Below, in pieces: positions 6,890 to 17,218 of a DNA stretch of 17,633 bases. The position numbers and the translations under genes were made by a program. The stretch's first letter is position 1, and every line of letters starts with the position of its first letter. The notes below the pieces were generated by a model that saw only the letters and a program-made list of their open reading frames with translations, ran no database searches and was not told the origin of the DNA. The stretch covers positions 1 to 17,633 of the forward strand of contig JAEEIS010000161.1 of NCBI GenBank assembly GCA_016281475.1. Direction: 5' to 3'. Origin of the DNA: Bacteroidales bacterium. GTDB lineage: Bacteria > Bacteroidota > Bacteroidia > Bacteroidales > P3.

Positions 6890-7231
6890 TTAACTTCTTT
6901 TCATCCAGGTTCTGCCAGCACTTGTAGAATAGTATAGTCCTTTGCTGGTAGTAGCCAAAAGCTCTCGGCCACCATCGGCAAGGCTGCGGAACTCGCCACA
7001 TGACGAGCTAGTATAGCGTGACATCCAAGTACGTCCCTCATTGGTGGAATAATACACACCTTTTGTGGTAACGGCAAGCAACTCGTTGCCATAAGGCAGC
7101 AAATCGAGGAATGTTCCACATAATGAACCGCTGTAGCGCGTCATCCAAGTGCGTCCGCCGCTGGTTGAATACTCTATTCCTTTGAGTGAAACCCTCAGCA
7201 TCTCTTTCCCATAGTTGATTAATTGTGGCAT
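6890..7231 (-). CDS. Short protein of three 40-residue Asp-box repeats
   Basis: 113 aa, no signal peptide, no TM. Residues 7-46, 47-86 and 87-113 are near-identical 40-aa units (the last cut to 27), each with KGxxYST..GRTWM, a variant of the BNR/Asp-box S-x-D-x-G-x-T-W in which the Asp is Ser or Asn. Units 1 and 2 continue RYxxSxCGxF with a conserved Cys. Asp-box repeats normally build beta-propeller blades; three short units are too few for a closed propeller, so oligomerisation is likely. First gene after the promoter at 7286-7293 and 22 bp before the membrane EVE-like gene, so it belongs to the McrBC operon. Function not recognised. The high similarity of the units at DNA level (120-bp period) implies recent expansion or a potential to gain and lose units. 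Confidence 0.7.
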   Translation of the reverse strand: MPQLINYGKEMLRVSLKGIEYSTSGGRTWMTRYSGSLCGTFLDLLPYGNELLAVTTKGVYYSTNEGRTWMSRYTSSSCGEFRSLADGGRELLATTSKGLYYSTSAGRTWMKRS

Positions 7232-7285
7232 ATTATTTTGATTTTAACCAATATTCCTTACAATATTGAATTGCTTAACAAAGTG

Positions 7286-7320
7286 CAAAGATACTCATTT
7301 TTTTCAAAATAGGAGCAAGG
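7286..7320 (-). promoter_or_regulatory. Promoter of the Asp-box / McrBC operon
   Basis: The minus strand reads TATCTTTGCA, with the TAnnTTTG -7 box at 7286-7293, about 55 nt before the ATG at 7231. Upstream is AT-rich with TTG-containing candidates for the -33 element. No copy of the 23-bp inverted repeat is present here, unlike the flanking genes, so this operon appears to be controlled differently. Confidence 0.55.
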
Positions 7321-7363
7321 TTTGTAGAACCATAGAAGAGGAATCTCCGAATGGTCGATATTA

Positions 7364-9034
7364 CTATCTGGTGAAACCAATCTTTTTAGACGAAGTGTTG
7401 TTAATCCTTTCCGAGTCGCAGTGTGGCATCAGGTTGCTGGCGGTGGGGACGGCATTGCCGTGCAGGATGGCATCGATGGCATAATGGCGGGCGATGTTCT
7501 CTATCTGTCCGCCGCTGAAGTCGTACCGCTCGGCCAGCAGGGTGGCATCAGTGTCGCTGAGGTCGGGCAGCAGCTCATGCCAGATGGCGGTGCGGGCTTC
7601 CACTGTGGGTTTGTCGAAGCGTATCTTATAGAGGAAACGCCGCTCGAAAGCATTGTCCATATTCTGCGCCAGATTGGTAGTGGCAATCAGTATGCCGTCG
7701 AGGGTCTCCATCTCCTGTAGGATGATGTTCTGAAGCGAGTTCTCCATCTTGTCCACAGCCCGTTCCGCACCCTCCTGCCGTTTGCCGATAATCGCATCTG
7801 CCTCGTTGAAGAGGAGGATGGGCACAAGGTCACTCTCTTTGACCCGCTGGCGGTAGGTGTCGAAAAGTGCCTTAACGTTCTTCTCACTCTCACCGACCCA
7901 CATGCTCTTCATCTCGGAGATGTCCACCTGCATAATGTCGCGACCAGTGCGTCGAGCCAATTGCATCACTGTCTCGGTCTTACCCGTGCCGGGAGCCCCA
8001 TAGAAGAGACAGGTGAACCCACAACGAAAACCCTGCTCTTGCAGACGGGCATGGATGTCGTTGTAGTTCTTCTCCTCAAGCAGATGGGCAAGGTCGTCAA
8101 TGCGGTGGGTGATTTCGTCAGAGTAGAACAAGGCGCGAGGCTTGATGTCGGAGGCGTTAATCATATTACGCAGTTCCCTTTTCCCTTCAAGCGAGGGCAG
8201 TTGCAACTCGTCCAGCAAGTCGCGCTTCGCTTTCATCGTAAGTCTGTAATACTCTTTGTCCCCCATTCCATTGATGTTGTTATATTCTATCAAACCCAAC
8301 CGCTGCAGAATGTTGATACCCTGCTCCAATTCCGACTTTATTGTACGCATGTCCTTCTTGCAATACATGCAATCGATGTTGTGAAAACCAATACAATCAT
8401 CGTTGTTGTTCACAAATAGATGACAGAACATGACGAGCAGAACAAATTCATTGTCACATACTTCTGGGATGAGATTCTGCACCTTTTGTACGAACAACAG
8501 TTGCTGGTTACAATGAAACAGCATTTTGAAATGTTCTACTGCGATGGTAATATCCATCTCATCATCTTCCACCCTGTCAACAATGTCTGCAAACTCATCG
8601 AACAGTTCATGACAGGTAAGCCCGGAATAATCTTTAGGCGTGAAAGGCTTATTCACTTTGAAAGCCTCCACCACATCGATAGGCACCCGGTAAGAAATAG
8701 AACTCGACGAACGTCTACGGGCAATCAAACCTCGACGTACCAACTCGTCAATATCATTCATGTATCGGATAATCCGCGTGGTACGGCAGCCCGTATACTT
8801 TGCAATGTCGCTTGCCTCAATTCTTGGGTCATCACTTTGGTCAATAAACAAAGCCAGCATGACGCTCTGCTCTTTCGTGAGGCTAAGACTGTCTGACAGA
8901 TGCTTTATATAGCGGCCTGCCTTGCAATAAAACTCTGGCGACAACTGCGAATCTTTTGCCAAATCAACAATGCTTTCGACTGCCGAAAGTAGGTCTAACT
9001 TTCTTTTCCCTTGTGTTTTGCTTGCTGTTTCCAT
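7364..9034 (-). CDS. Winged-helix AAA+ ATPase (Cdc48/FtsH-like fold), repeat-operator controlled
   Basis: 556 aa. The N-terminal half contains two apparent winged-helix segments: ~56-118 (TGCRTTRIIRYMNDIDELVRR then ISYRVP) and ~196-270 (MRTIKSELEQGINILQRLGLIE). The AAA+ domain spans ~320-540: Walker A GAPGTGKT at 346-353, pore-loop region MKSMWVGESEKN, Walker B ILLFNEAD at 406-413, sensor ATTN at 451-454, arginine finger ERRF at 464-467 and sensor 2 GGQIENI at 508-514. Asn replaces the first acidic Walker B residue, leaving one Glu. The architecture suggests an ATP-driven remodeller that binds DNA or a protein partner; substrate unknown. It has its own promoter with operator copy 3. GC is higher than in the McrBC island, so its history may be separate. 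Its 3' end is 71 bp before the -7 box of the next operon. Confidence 0.72.
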   Translation of the reverse strand: METASKTQGKRKLDLLSAVESIVDLAKDSQLSPEFYCKAGRYIKHLSDSLSLTKEQSVMLALFIDQSDDPRIEASDIAKYTGCRTTRIIRYMNDIDELVRRGLIARRRSSSSISYRVPIDVVEAFKVNKPFTPKDYSGLTCHELFDEFADIVDRVEDDEMDITIAVEHFKMLFHCNQQLLFVQKVQNLIPEVCDNEFVLLVMFCHLFVNNNDDCIGFHNIDCMYCKKDMRTIKSELEQGINILQRLGLIEYNNINGMGDKEYYRLTMKAKRDLLDELQLPSLEGKRELRNMINASDIKPRALFYSDEITHRIDDLAHLLEEKNYNDIHARLQEQGFRCGFTCLFYGAPGTGKTETVMQLARRTGRDIMQVDISEMKSMWVGESEKNVKALFDTYRQRVKESDLVPILLFNEADAIIGKRQEGAERAVDKMENSLQNIILQEMETLDGILIATTNLAQNMDNAFERRFLYKIRFDKPTVEARTAIWHELLPDLSDTDATLLAERYDFSGGQIENIARHYAIDAILHGNAVPTASNLMPHCDSERINNTSSKKIGFTR

Positions 9035-9061
9035 GACGATATTTCTTTATGTTTCCAAGTG

Positions 9062-9099
9062 CAAAGATATAACATAGGTATGTCAAATCTTGACACACC
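9062..9099 (-). promoter_or_regulatory. Promoter of the AAA+ gene with inverted-repeat operator (copy 3)
   Basis: Minus-strand -7 box TATCTTTG at 9062-9069, then a 7-nt spacer, then a 23-bp inverted repeat at 9077-9099 with half-sites GGTATGTCAA and TTGACACACC. It shares the GGTRTG ends, the ATC centre and the exact spacing of copies 1 and 2, but its inner bases are compensated (CAA/TTG instead of CAC/GTG). That covariation argues for a true dyad-binding site. Confidence 0.7.
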
Positions 9100-9290
9100 C
9101 ATATTTTTGTTTAGAAATCCAATCTCAGCAGAAAAGAATTTGACTTTTTCATAACATGGCAAAATATTTTTTGCAACCGCCACACCTACAAACGTTGTCG
9201 CCGCCCCCACCTGACTCCCGACAACGGTCGCCATTCAAAAGATGTTTCATGGCTCGTTCCTCGCTATAAGAGGGACAAACGGCCTCCCAA
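9100..9290. other. Intergenic stretch between the AAA+ gene and secA, no gene seen
   Basis: The whole 9035-9495 gap holds operator copy 3, a set of 10-bp repeats and the secA promoter. The 9100-9290 part shows no gene I can support; short frames here have poor composition and no recognisable motif. It marks the change from the accessory island to GC-rich core DNA. Confidence 0.4.
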
Positions 9291-9330
9291 TCGGTAAAAA
9301 TCGGTACAATGCGGTAGGAATCGGTACTAA
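9291..9330. repeat. Four 10-bp direct repeats (TCGGTA iterons)
   Basis: TCGGTA, TCGGTA, GCGGTA and TCGGTA begin at 9291, 9301, 9311 and 9321, so the period is exactly 10 bp, close to one helical turn. Flanking bases tend to A. The regular phasing puts every copy on the same DNA face, as for cooperative binding of a regulator. They lie about 100 bp before the secA -7 box and about 190 bp from operator copy 3. No protein can be assigned. Confidence 0.6.
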
Positions 9331-9427
9331 AGACAGAGTTTGGCACGGAATTTGATAGGGACACTGTTTATGGTGATAATTAAAAATACATATTCAACCA
9401 GAAAATGAGTAAATCAAAATAATTTCG

Positions 9428-9435
9428 TATCTTTG
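9428..9435 (+). promoter_or_regulatory. secA promoter -7 box
   Basis: TATCTTTG followed by CA matches the Bacteroidetes TAnnTTTG element, 60 nt before the secA ATG. No clear TTTG -33 element is seen at the right distance. Confidence 0.6.
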
Positions 9436-9442
9436 CATTTCT

Positions 9443-9460
9443 GTGCAGACGGTTCTGCAC
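9443..9460 (+). promoter_or_regulatory. Hairpin at the 5' end of the secA leader
   Basis: GTGCAGA and TCTGCAC form a perfect 7-bp stem with a CGGT tetraloop, starting 7 nt after the -7 box and therefore at or next to the expected transcript start. There is no U-tract, so it is not a terminator. It could protect the mRNA 5' end or regulate secA. A similar arrangement precedes ruvC (17163-17181). Confidence 0.5.
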
Positions 9461-9495
9461 GGTGTAAGTTTTTGTATAATAAAATAATAAAATAT

Positions 9496-12813
<3,318 letters not shown>

Positions 12814-12835
12814 CCGCATCAGCATAAAAACAACG

Positions 12836-12862
12836 CAGCCGCCCAGCAATTCTGGGCGGCTG
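12836..12862. terminator. Bidirectional terminator between secA and the MBL-fold gene
   Basis: CAGCCGCCCAG and CTGGGCGGCTG form a perfect 11-bp GC-rich stem with a CAATT loop. It lies 23 nt after the secA stop and 4 nt beyond the stop of the convergent gene, with moderate A/T flanks on both sides. Likely terminates both. Confidence 0.8.
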
Positions 12863-12865
12863 TAA

Positions 12866-13735
12866 TTATTTCCAATAGTCATCTTGGAGCATTGTCCAAC
12901 ACACTGGGTAAGGGTAATGCATACAACATAGAGTAATATCCTCGGTGCGGGCGCGGTCGAGGATGGCCCGGCGTGTGGCAACAGCCTGTATGGGGTCGGC
13001 ATCGAAGCGGGCGCAGAACTCTGGATGTTCCACCTGCAGGGCTACGGCATGAAAAATGTCACCCACGATAAACACATCGCCAAGGTCGTAGATAGTATGG
13101 CCGGGAGTGTGGCCGGGGGCGGCAATAGAGGCAATAGTACCAAGCAAGGTGTCTCCCTGTGCGAATAAATTGATACGTCCTTCGTAGGCTTGTCCAATTT
13201 GTAAAGTTATTTCTGAGTCGCCCATCTTGCCTGATGCCCAAGCGTCGAACTCAACCTGCGGGATATGGAGTGTGGCAGAGGGGAATGCAGCCGTGCCATC
13301 GGGGTTGAAAAGTCCTCCCACATGGTCAAAATGGAGGTGGGTGATGCAGATGTCGGTAATCTGGTCAGGAGCGAGTTGGAGGCTGTCCAACGCCACCATC
13401 AGCCTACCGCCCTTGGCCTCACCCAGTCCGGCATCGAACAGTATATAGCGTCCATTTTGACAAAGAAGAAAGACATTAATCGATGCTTCCGCCTGACCAT
13501 CGGGCAAAATACTGTCGAGCAAAGCGTCATTAAAGCCTCTGAACAGGTCGGCTGACATCATCTGCGGGCAGTCACGAATGCAATACAGGCTACAATCACT
13601 GCCAGTCGGAATGGTGTACACTGAGTCGAGTATATTAGGCTCGACCGTTTCGGGCTGGGGCTGGCGGCCTTTGCAGGCAACGGCTAATAGGATTACACTG
13701 GCAACAGCAATAAGAAGAATAAAAGTATTTTTCAT
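12866..13735 (-). CDS. Metallo-beta-lactamase-fold hydrolase, probable lipoprotein
   Basis: 289 aa from the ATG at 13735; the open frame extends further upstream but only through low-complexity Thr/Ser/Asn sequence that overlaps the previous gene. Residues 1-20 are a signal peptide ending LLAVA before Cys21, a loose lipobox, so the protein is probably anchored in the cell envelope. The MBL motif THLHFDHVGG gives H133, H135, D137 and H138. PGHTPGHT (H209, H213), GDIFHA (D226) and MHYPYP (H273) complete a binuclear zinc site. The layout resembles the lactonase-like/glyoxalase II-like branch (for example AHL-lactonase relatives) more than true beta-lactamases. Last gene of a run beginning at ruvC, 61 bp after the transglutaminase-like gene. 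Substrate unknown. Confidence 0.82.
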   Translation of the reverse strand: MKNTFILLIAVASVILLAVACKGRQPQPETVEPNILDSVYTIPTGSDCSLYCIRDCPQMMSADLFRGFNDALLDSILPDGQAEASINVFLLCQNGRYILFDAGLGEAKGGRLMVALDSLQLAPDQITDICITHLHFDHVGGLFNPDGTAAFPSATLHIPQVEFDAWASGKMGDSEITLQIGQAYEGRINLFAQGDTLLGTIASIAAPGHTPGHTIYDLGDVFIVGDIFHAVALQVEHPEFCARFDADPIQAVATRRAILDRARTEDITLCCMHYPYPVCWTMLQDDYWK

Positions 13736-13796
13736 GGTATGAATGATGTTGGGATTATTTACCGGGTTGGTAGGATGATGTATACTATGATAATTA

Positions 13797-15095
13797 TCAG
13801 CCGTTGATTGGCTGCACAATCTTGCGTAGCTGTTCGATGTCAAGCAGTTGATACTGTGCATTGTCTGCGTCGGCGAATAGCTTCTTGTTGTTCTTGTAGT
13901 TGTCGCTGTCATACTCCGTGGCCTTAAGGAAGAGGTTGTGCGCGACCGTACGTTTGAATGTCTCGAAATCCATCCGGTCCTCCTCCCACTTCTTTTTCTC
14001 GTCGGCGGTGAGGTACTTGAGATACTTGTCGTTCATGGCTTTCGAGATACGGTCCTTGCCCTGCGCCTCGGGTTTCGCCTCCATGGTGGCGTTGTAGTCG
14101 CGCGTCAAGGCGGGAAAGTCGGCCCACGCGGTGATGGTGGTCTCCAGAAGACGCAAATTCTTGCGCCCGCGGTCGGTGTAATAGCCCAGATAGGCGTGGC
14201 AAGGCTCGACAAAGATGACAGGCTTCAGCCCAATCTTGCGCATGATGGAGGCAAAGAACACGCAGGCATCCACGCAGTTGGCCTGTCGCGAGCTGTACAC
14301 CTCGTCGAAAAAGCGGATGTGCTGCACGTTGGAACGCGTAGTAGGCGTAGCCGTACAGGAGATAGACGAGTAGCGTATGCCTCGTTCGAGAGCGTAATAC
14401 CATATCGCCTCCACCTGCGACACAACGCTCTTGGCATCGCTCTGGTAGCCCGAAATCTTGCTCACCACGCCCTGCTGCATGATGTCGCTGAGGATACTGT
14501 CGATATAGGGATGCTCCTCATTGACGTAGGCGGCAAAGAGCCAGCGGTAGTCGTGGTTGCGGCCCGCACTGTCGCGCACGCTCAGCAGGCAGTCGTTGGC
14601 GGAGCGGTAGTTAATGCGCAGGTTCTCCACATCCACCTCCTCGTCGTTGATATAGCAGGTGAACGTGAGGTCGGCAACGCCCTGTTGGCGGGTACGGTAG
14701 AGCTGGTCAAACTTCCATTTGATAGTCGGATAGAACGTGTAGCGCATATCCTTCACAGGCAGTACTTCCTGAAAAATAGTCACATAGTTGAGCTTCGACG
14801 AGTCGATGGTGATACGCAGCACGGCATTGCTCACCGGCGCCGTAACCGACACCGAAAACAGCGCGCCCGTGTCCGACATAGCGTATGTGGGGTCGCTCAA
14901 ACTCGCCACACCCATGACAAGCGACGGGTAGAACTGGTTCTCAAACAAGGGTGCATAGCCGGCCGTGAAAGCCACCTGCGCCGGGTCGAACACCTTCGGC
15001 CTCACGTGGTGGCACGATGCGGTTATCAGCAAAAGGGGCAGGCTAAAGGCTAAAAGTTTGATAGTTGGCCTAATATGTAATAGATGGAATAACAT
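13797..15095 (-). CDS. Transglutaminase-like domain lipoprotein
   Basis: 432 aa. Signal peptide at residues ~11-27 (IKLLAFSLPLLLITAS) with lipobox before Cys28, so a periplasm-facing lipoprotein is likely. Residues ~45-190 appear to be a beta-rich N-terminal domain. Residues ~225-330 hold a transglutaminase/protease-like core: QANCVDACVFFASIMRKIGL with candidate nucleophile C274, and EPCHAYLGYY with H300; D308 could complete the triad. Such domains act as peptidases or amidases on wall or surface peptides, or as non-catalytic binding modules; the substrate is not evident. It lies 55 bp after the NSS transporter and 61 bp before the MBL-fold gene. Core-like GC content. Family confident, role not. 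Confidence 0.75.
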   Translation of the reverse strand: MLFHLLHIRPTIKLLAFSLPLLLITASCHHVRPKVFDPAQVAFTAGYAPLFENQFYPSLVMGVASLSDPTYAMSDTGALFSVSVTAPVSNAVLRITIDSSKLNYVTIFQEVLPVKDMRYTFYPTIKWKFDQLYRTRQQGVADLTFTCYINDEEVDVENLRINYRSANDCLLSVRDSAGRNHDYRWLFAAYVNEEHPYIDSILSDIMQQGVVSKISGYQSDAKSVVSQVEAIWYYALERGIRYSSISCTATPTTRSNVQHIRFFDEVYSSRQANCVDACVFFASIMRKIGLKPVIFVEPCHAYLGYYTDRGRKNLRLLETTITAWADFPALTRDYNATMEAKPEAQGKDRISKAMNDKYLKYLTADEKKKWEEDRMDFETFKRTVAHNLFLKATEYDSDNYKNNKKLFADADNAQYQLLDIEQLRKIVQPING

Positions 15096-15150
15096 AACCT
15101 TTTTAGTTAAATGAATGCGACAGCCTTGAATGTCACCGGCGACACGCCGG

Positions 15151-16503
15151 TCAGGAAAGAATGCCTGTCACCAGCACCACCAGCAGCGCCAACGGAGCCA
15201 GATAGCGCGACAGGAATCGGAACAGCTTGTAATAGCCGATTTTGAGCGTGCCATGGTTCGACAACTCGTCCTTGACATCCTCCTCGGGCATCACCCACCC
15301 GAAAAAGATGATGGTGCCCAACGCGCAGATTGGAGGCAGGTAGATGCTGTTCATCTTGTCGACAAAGTCGAAGAGGCACAGACCCACAATCTTGACATGC
15401 GACAGCGACCCCAGCGACAGCGAGAACACGATGCCCAGTGCCGTAGTCAGCACAAAGAAAAGCAGTGCTCCCACCACGCGGCGGGTGCCCGTTTGCTCGC
15501 TAAACCAAGCCGTCAGCGCCTCCAGCAGCGAGATGGCACTGGTGATTGCCGCCACCATCAACAGGATGAAGAATATCGACGCGAACACCGTGCCCGTAGC
15601 CCCCATCATGTTGAACACGTTAGGCAGCACATGGAACACCAGTCCGGGACCACCGGCAGGCTCAAATCCGCAGCTGAACACGGCAGGGAAGATAGCCAGA
15701 CCTGCCAGCACCGCTATCAGCGTGTCGCAAGCCGTAATCCACATCGCCGTCTTGAAAATATTGTCATTGACAGGAATATACGAGCCATACACCAGCAGCA
15801 CACCCATGCCCACACTCAGCGAGAACAGCGCCTGCCCCAGGGCGGCCAGCACCCCCTCGCCCGTCAGTTTCGAGAAATCGGGCAAGAACAGATACTCCAC
15901 TCCCTTGCCTGCGCCCGGCAGCGTCAGGCTGCGCACACACAGCACCAGCACCAACACCACCAGCAGCGGCATCAGCACCTTGCTCACATTCTCAATGCCC
16001 TTCTGCACCCCTCCGAGGATAATCAGCAATGCCAGCACCGCAAAGATAGAGAGGAACAGCACCGGATCCCACGGCGAGGTGGAAAACTCCTTGAAGAAGT
16101 TGCTGATAGCCCCCGAGTCGGTGCCCAGCGACGCCAATGTGCCGCTAATCGAATTCCACACATACCCCGTGGTCCAACCCGAGATGACCAGATATTGCGA
16201 CAGGATAAAGAAACTGGTGATAATCCCCAGCAGGCCCAGCAGACCCCACGCCTTGTGCTTGGGGCACAACGTCTGGAATGCCTTGATAGGCGTATGCTGC
16301 GCGCGACGGCCGATGACAAACTCCGACATCATCAACACCGAACCCAGCAGAAACACAAAACACAGATAGACAATCAAGAAAGCCCCGCCGCCATACTTGC
16401 CGCAAATATAAGGGAAACGCCAAATATTACCCAGGCCCACGGCCGAGCCCACCGCTGCCATGATGGCTCCGAGGTTGGAAGAAAACGATTTTTGTTGTGC
16501 CAT
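15151..16503 (-). CDS. Neurotransmitter:sodium symporter (NSS/SNF) family transporter
   Basis: 450 aa, similar in length to the bacterial 11-TM member MhsT. The TM1 signature GSAVGLGNIWRFPYICGKYGG is present (residues ~19-40). TM6 reads ALGQALFSLSVGMGVLLVYGSY, the substrate- and Na+-binding unwound helix of the LeuT fold. Many further hydrophobic helices follow throughout. Role: Na+-coupled uptake of amino acids or related amines across the inner membrane; specificity cannot be read. Its neighbour kce degrades a lysine-derived keto acid, so amino acid import would fit, but it is on the other strand and the link is inference. It starts 63 bp after the ruvC stop, the gap being filled by heptamer repeats. 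Confidence 0.93.
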   Translation of the reverse strand: MAQQKSFSSNLGAIMAAVGSAVGLGNIWRFPYICGKYGGGAFLIVYLCFVFLLGSVLMMSEFVIGRRAQHTPIKAFQTLCPKHKAWGLLGLLGIITSFFILSQYLVISGWTTGYVWNSISGTLASLGTDSGAISNFFKEFSTSPWDPVLFLSIFAVLALLIILGGVQKGIENVSKVLMPLLVVLVLVLCVRSLTLPGAGKGVEYLFLPDFSKLTGEGVLAALGQALFSLSVGMGVLLVYGSYIPVNDNIFKTAMWITACDTLIAVLAGLAIFPAVFSCGFEPAGGPGLVFHVLPNVFNMMGATGTVFASIFFILLMVAAITSAISLLEALTAWFSEQTGTRRVVGALLFFVLTTALGIVFSLSLGSLSHVKIVGLCLFDFVDKMNSIYLPPICALGTIIFFGWVMPEEDVKDELSNHGTLKIGYYKLFRFLSRYLAPLALLVVLVTGILS

Positions 16504-16531
16504 ATTTTTAAACTAAAAAAGTAAAACTATT

Positions 16532-16580
16532 TCAACTCTCAACTCTCAACTTTCAACTTTCAACTCTCAACTTTCAACTC
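16532..16580. repeat. Seven tandem heptamers TCAACTY
   Basis: Seven uninterrupted 7-bp units (TCAACTC or TCAACTT) fill 49 bp. They begin in the gap before the NSS transporter gene and run into the end of ruvC, supplying its last codons and stop. The unit is not a multiple of three, so a change in copy number inside ruvC would shift its reading frame near the terminus. Such CAACT heptamer tracts are, from memory, frequent between genes in Bacteroidales. Confidence 0.85.
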
Positions 16581-17145
16581 TATCAAGGTTTGCACTGACA
16601 AAGTCGCCCCACTGCTGCCGCTTGCTCTTGTGCGCCCGCTTGGGCTTCAGCTGCTCGCGCAGCTCGCCGAGGGGATCGGTCTGTTCCAAAAAGCAGGTAT
16701 ACGCCACCGCCAACGCATCCGACGCATCCAGAAACCTCGGCAGCTCCTCAAAGTCGAATATGCTCTGCAGCATCGCCGCCACCTGCTCCTTGGCGGCGTT
16801 GCCGTTGCCCGTCACGCGCTGCTTCACGGCGGCAGGCTCATACTCCGTGTAACTCAGGTCACGGCTCAACGCCGCCGCTATCGCCACCCCCTGCGCCTTG
16901 CCCAGTTTCAGCATCGACTGCACATTCTTCCCCGCAAACGGAGCCTCGATGGCCACGTGGTCGGGGTGGTACGAATCGATGATGCGCTGCGTCGAGTCGA
17001 AAATTTTGCGGATGCGAAGGTGGAAGTCGGCAATTTGGCGCAGATACAGCACATCCATCACCACCAGTTGCGGCTTCGCGCCGTCGGTGTCCAGCAGGCT
17101 GTAGCCCAATATCCGTGTCCCGGGGTCTATTCCAAGTATCAGCAT
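16567..17145 (-). CDS. ruvC: Holliday junction resolvase RuvC
   Basis: 192 aa from the ATG at 17145; a GTG lies just before it, but the ATG gives the family-typical MLILGIDPG start with D7 in place. Catalytic acids: D7, E67 in HVAIEAPF, and D140/D143 in LDASDALAVA. The DNA-binding region KQRVTGNGNAAKEQV is conserved. RuvC works as a dimer with RuvAB, cutting four-way junctions during recombination repair. The C-terminal basic tail (KPKRAHKSKRQQW) is longer than in E. coli, and its last residues are encoded by heptamer repeats. First gene of the minus-strand run; promoter -7 box at 17190-17197, leader hairpin at 17163-17181. Confidence 0.95.
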   Translation of the reverse strand: MLILGIDPGTRILGYSLLDTDGAKPQLVVMDVLYLRQIADFHLRIRKIFDSTQRIIDSYHPDHVAIEAPFAGKNVQSMLKLGKAQGVAIAAALSRDLSYTEYEPAAVKQRVTGNGNAAKEQVAAMLQSIFDFEELPRFLDASDALAVAYTCFLEQTDPLGELREQLKPKRAHKSKRQQWGDFVSANLDRVES

Positions 17146-17162
17146 CACTACAAATTAATCAC

Positions 17163-17181
17163 TTGCGGGGGAATCCCGCAA
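17163..17181 (-). promoter_or_regulatory. Hairpin at the 5' end of the ruvC leader
   Basis: TTGCGGG and CCCGCAA form a perfect 7-bp stem with a 5-nt loop, 8 nt downstream of the ruvC -7 box and so near its transcript start. Read on the plus strand it is followed by seven T residues and looks like an intrinsic terminator, but no plus-strand gene ends nearby. It is therefore better viewed as a leader structure, or as a stop for stray antisense transcription. Confidence 0.5.
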
Positions 17182-17185
17182 TTTT

Positions 17186-17218
17186 TTTGCAAAGATACAA
17201 AAAAAAATCGTATTTTTG
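17186..17218 (+). promoter_or_regulatory. kce promoter
   Basis: TTTG at 17186-17189 (-33) and TATTTTTG at 17211-17218 (-7) are separated by 21 bp, close to the Bacteroidetes optimum. The -7 box is 45 nt before the kce ATG. It overlaps the divergent ruvC promoter. Confidence 0.6.
17190..17197 (-). promoter_or_regulatory. ruvC promoter -7 box
   Basis: The minus strand reads TATCTTTGCA, 45 nt before the ATG. It lies only 13 bp from the oppositely directed kce -7 box, so the two polymerases would compete for the same DNA. Confidence 0.55.

Noticed and set aside
9149..9364. Minus-strand 71-codon frame between the ATPase gene and secA
   Set aside because: It spans the 10-bp repeats and has low-complexity Gly/Cys sequence; no promoter and no known motif.
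9433..9495. N-terminal extension of SecA
   Set aside because: It would begin inside the -7 box and include the leader hairpin; [10 protein letters not shown] at 9496 is the family start.
1..9495. CRISPR array, tRNA gene or IS element in the island
   Set aside because: I looked for regular spacer-repeat units, tRNA-like cloverleaf ends and transposase motifs and saw none; the repeats present are two-copy or regulatory.
13736..13912. 59-residue N-terminal extension of the MBL-fold protein
   Set aside because: Low-complexity sequence overlapping the preceding gene; the internal Met at 13735 begins a proper lipoprotein signal.
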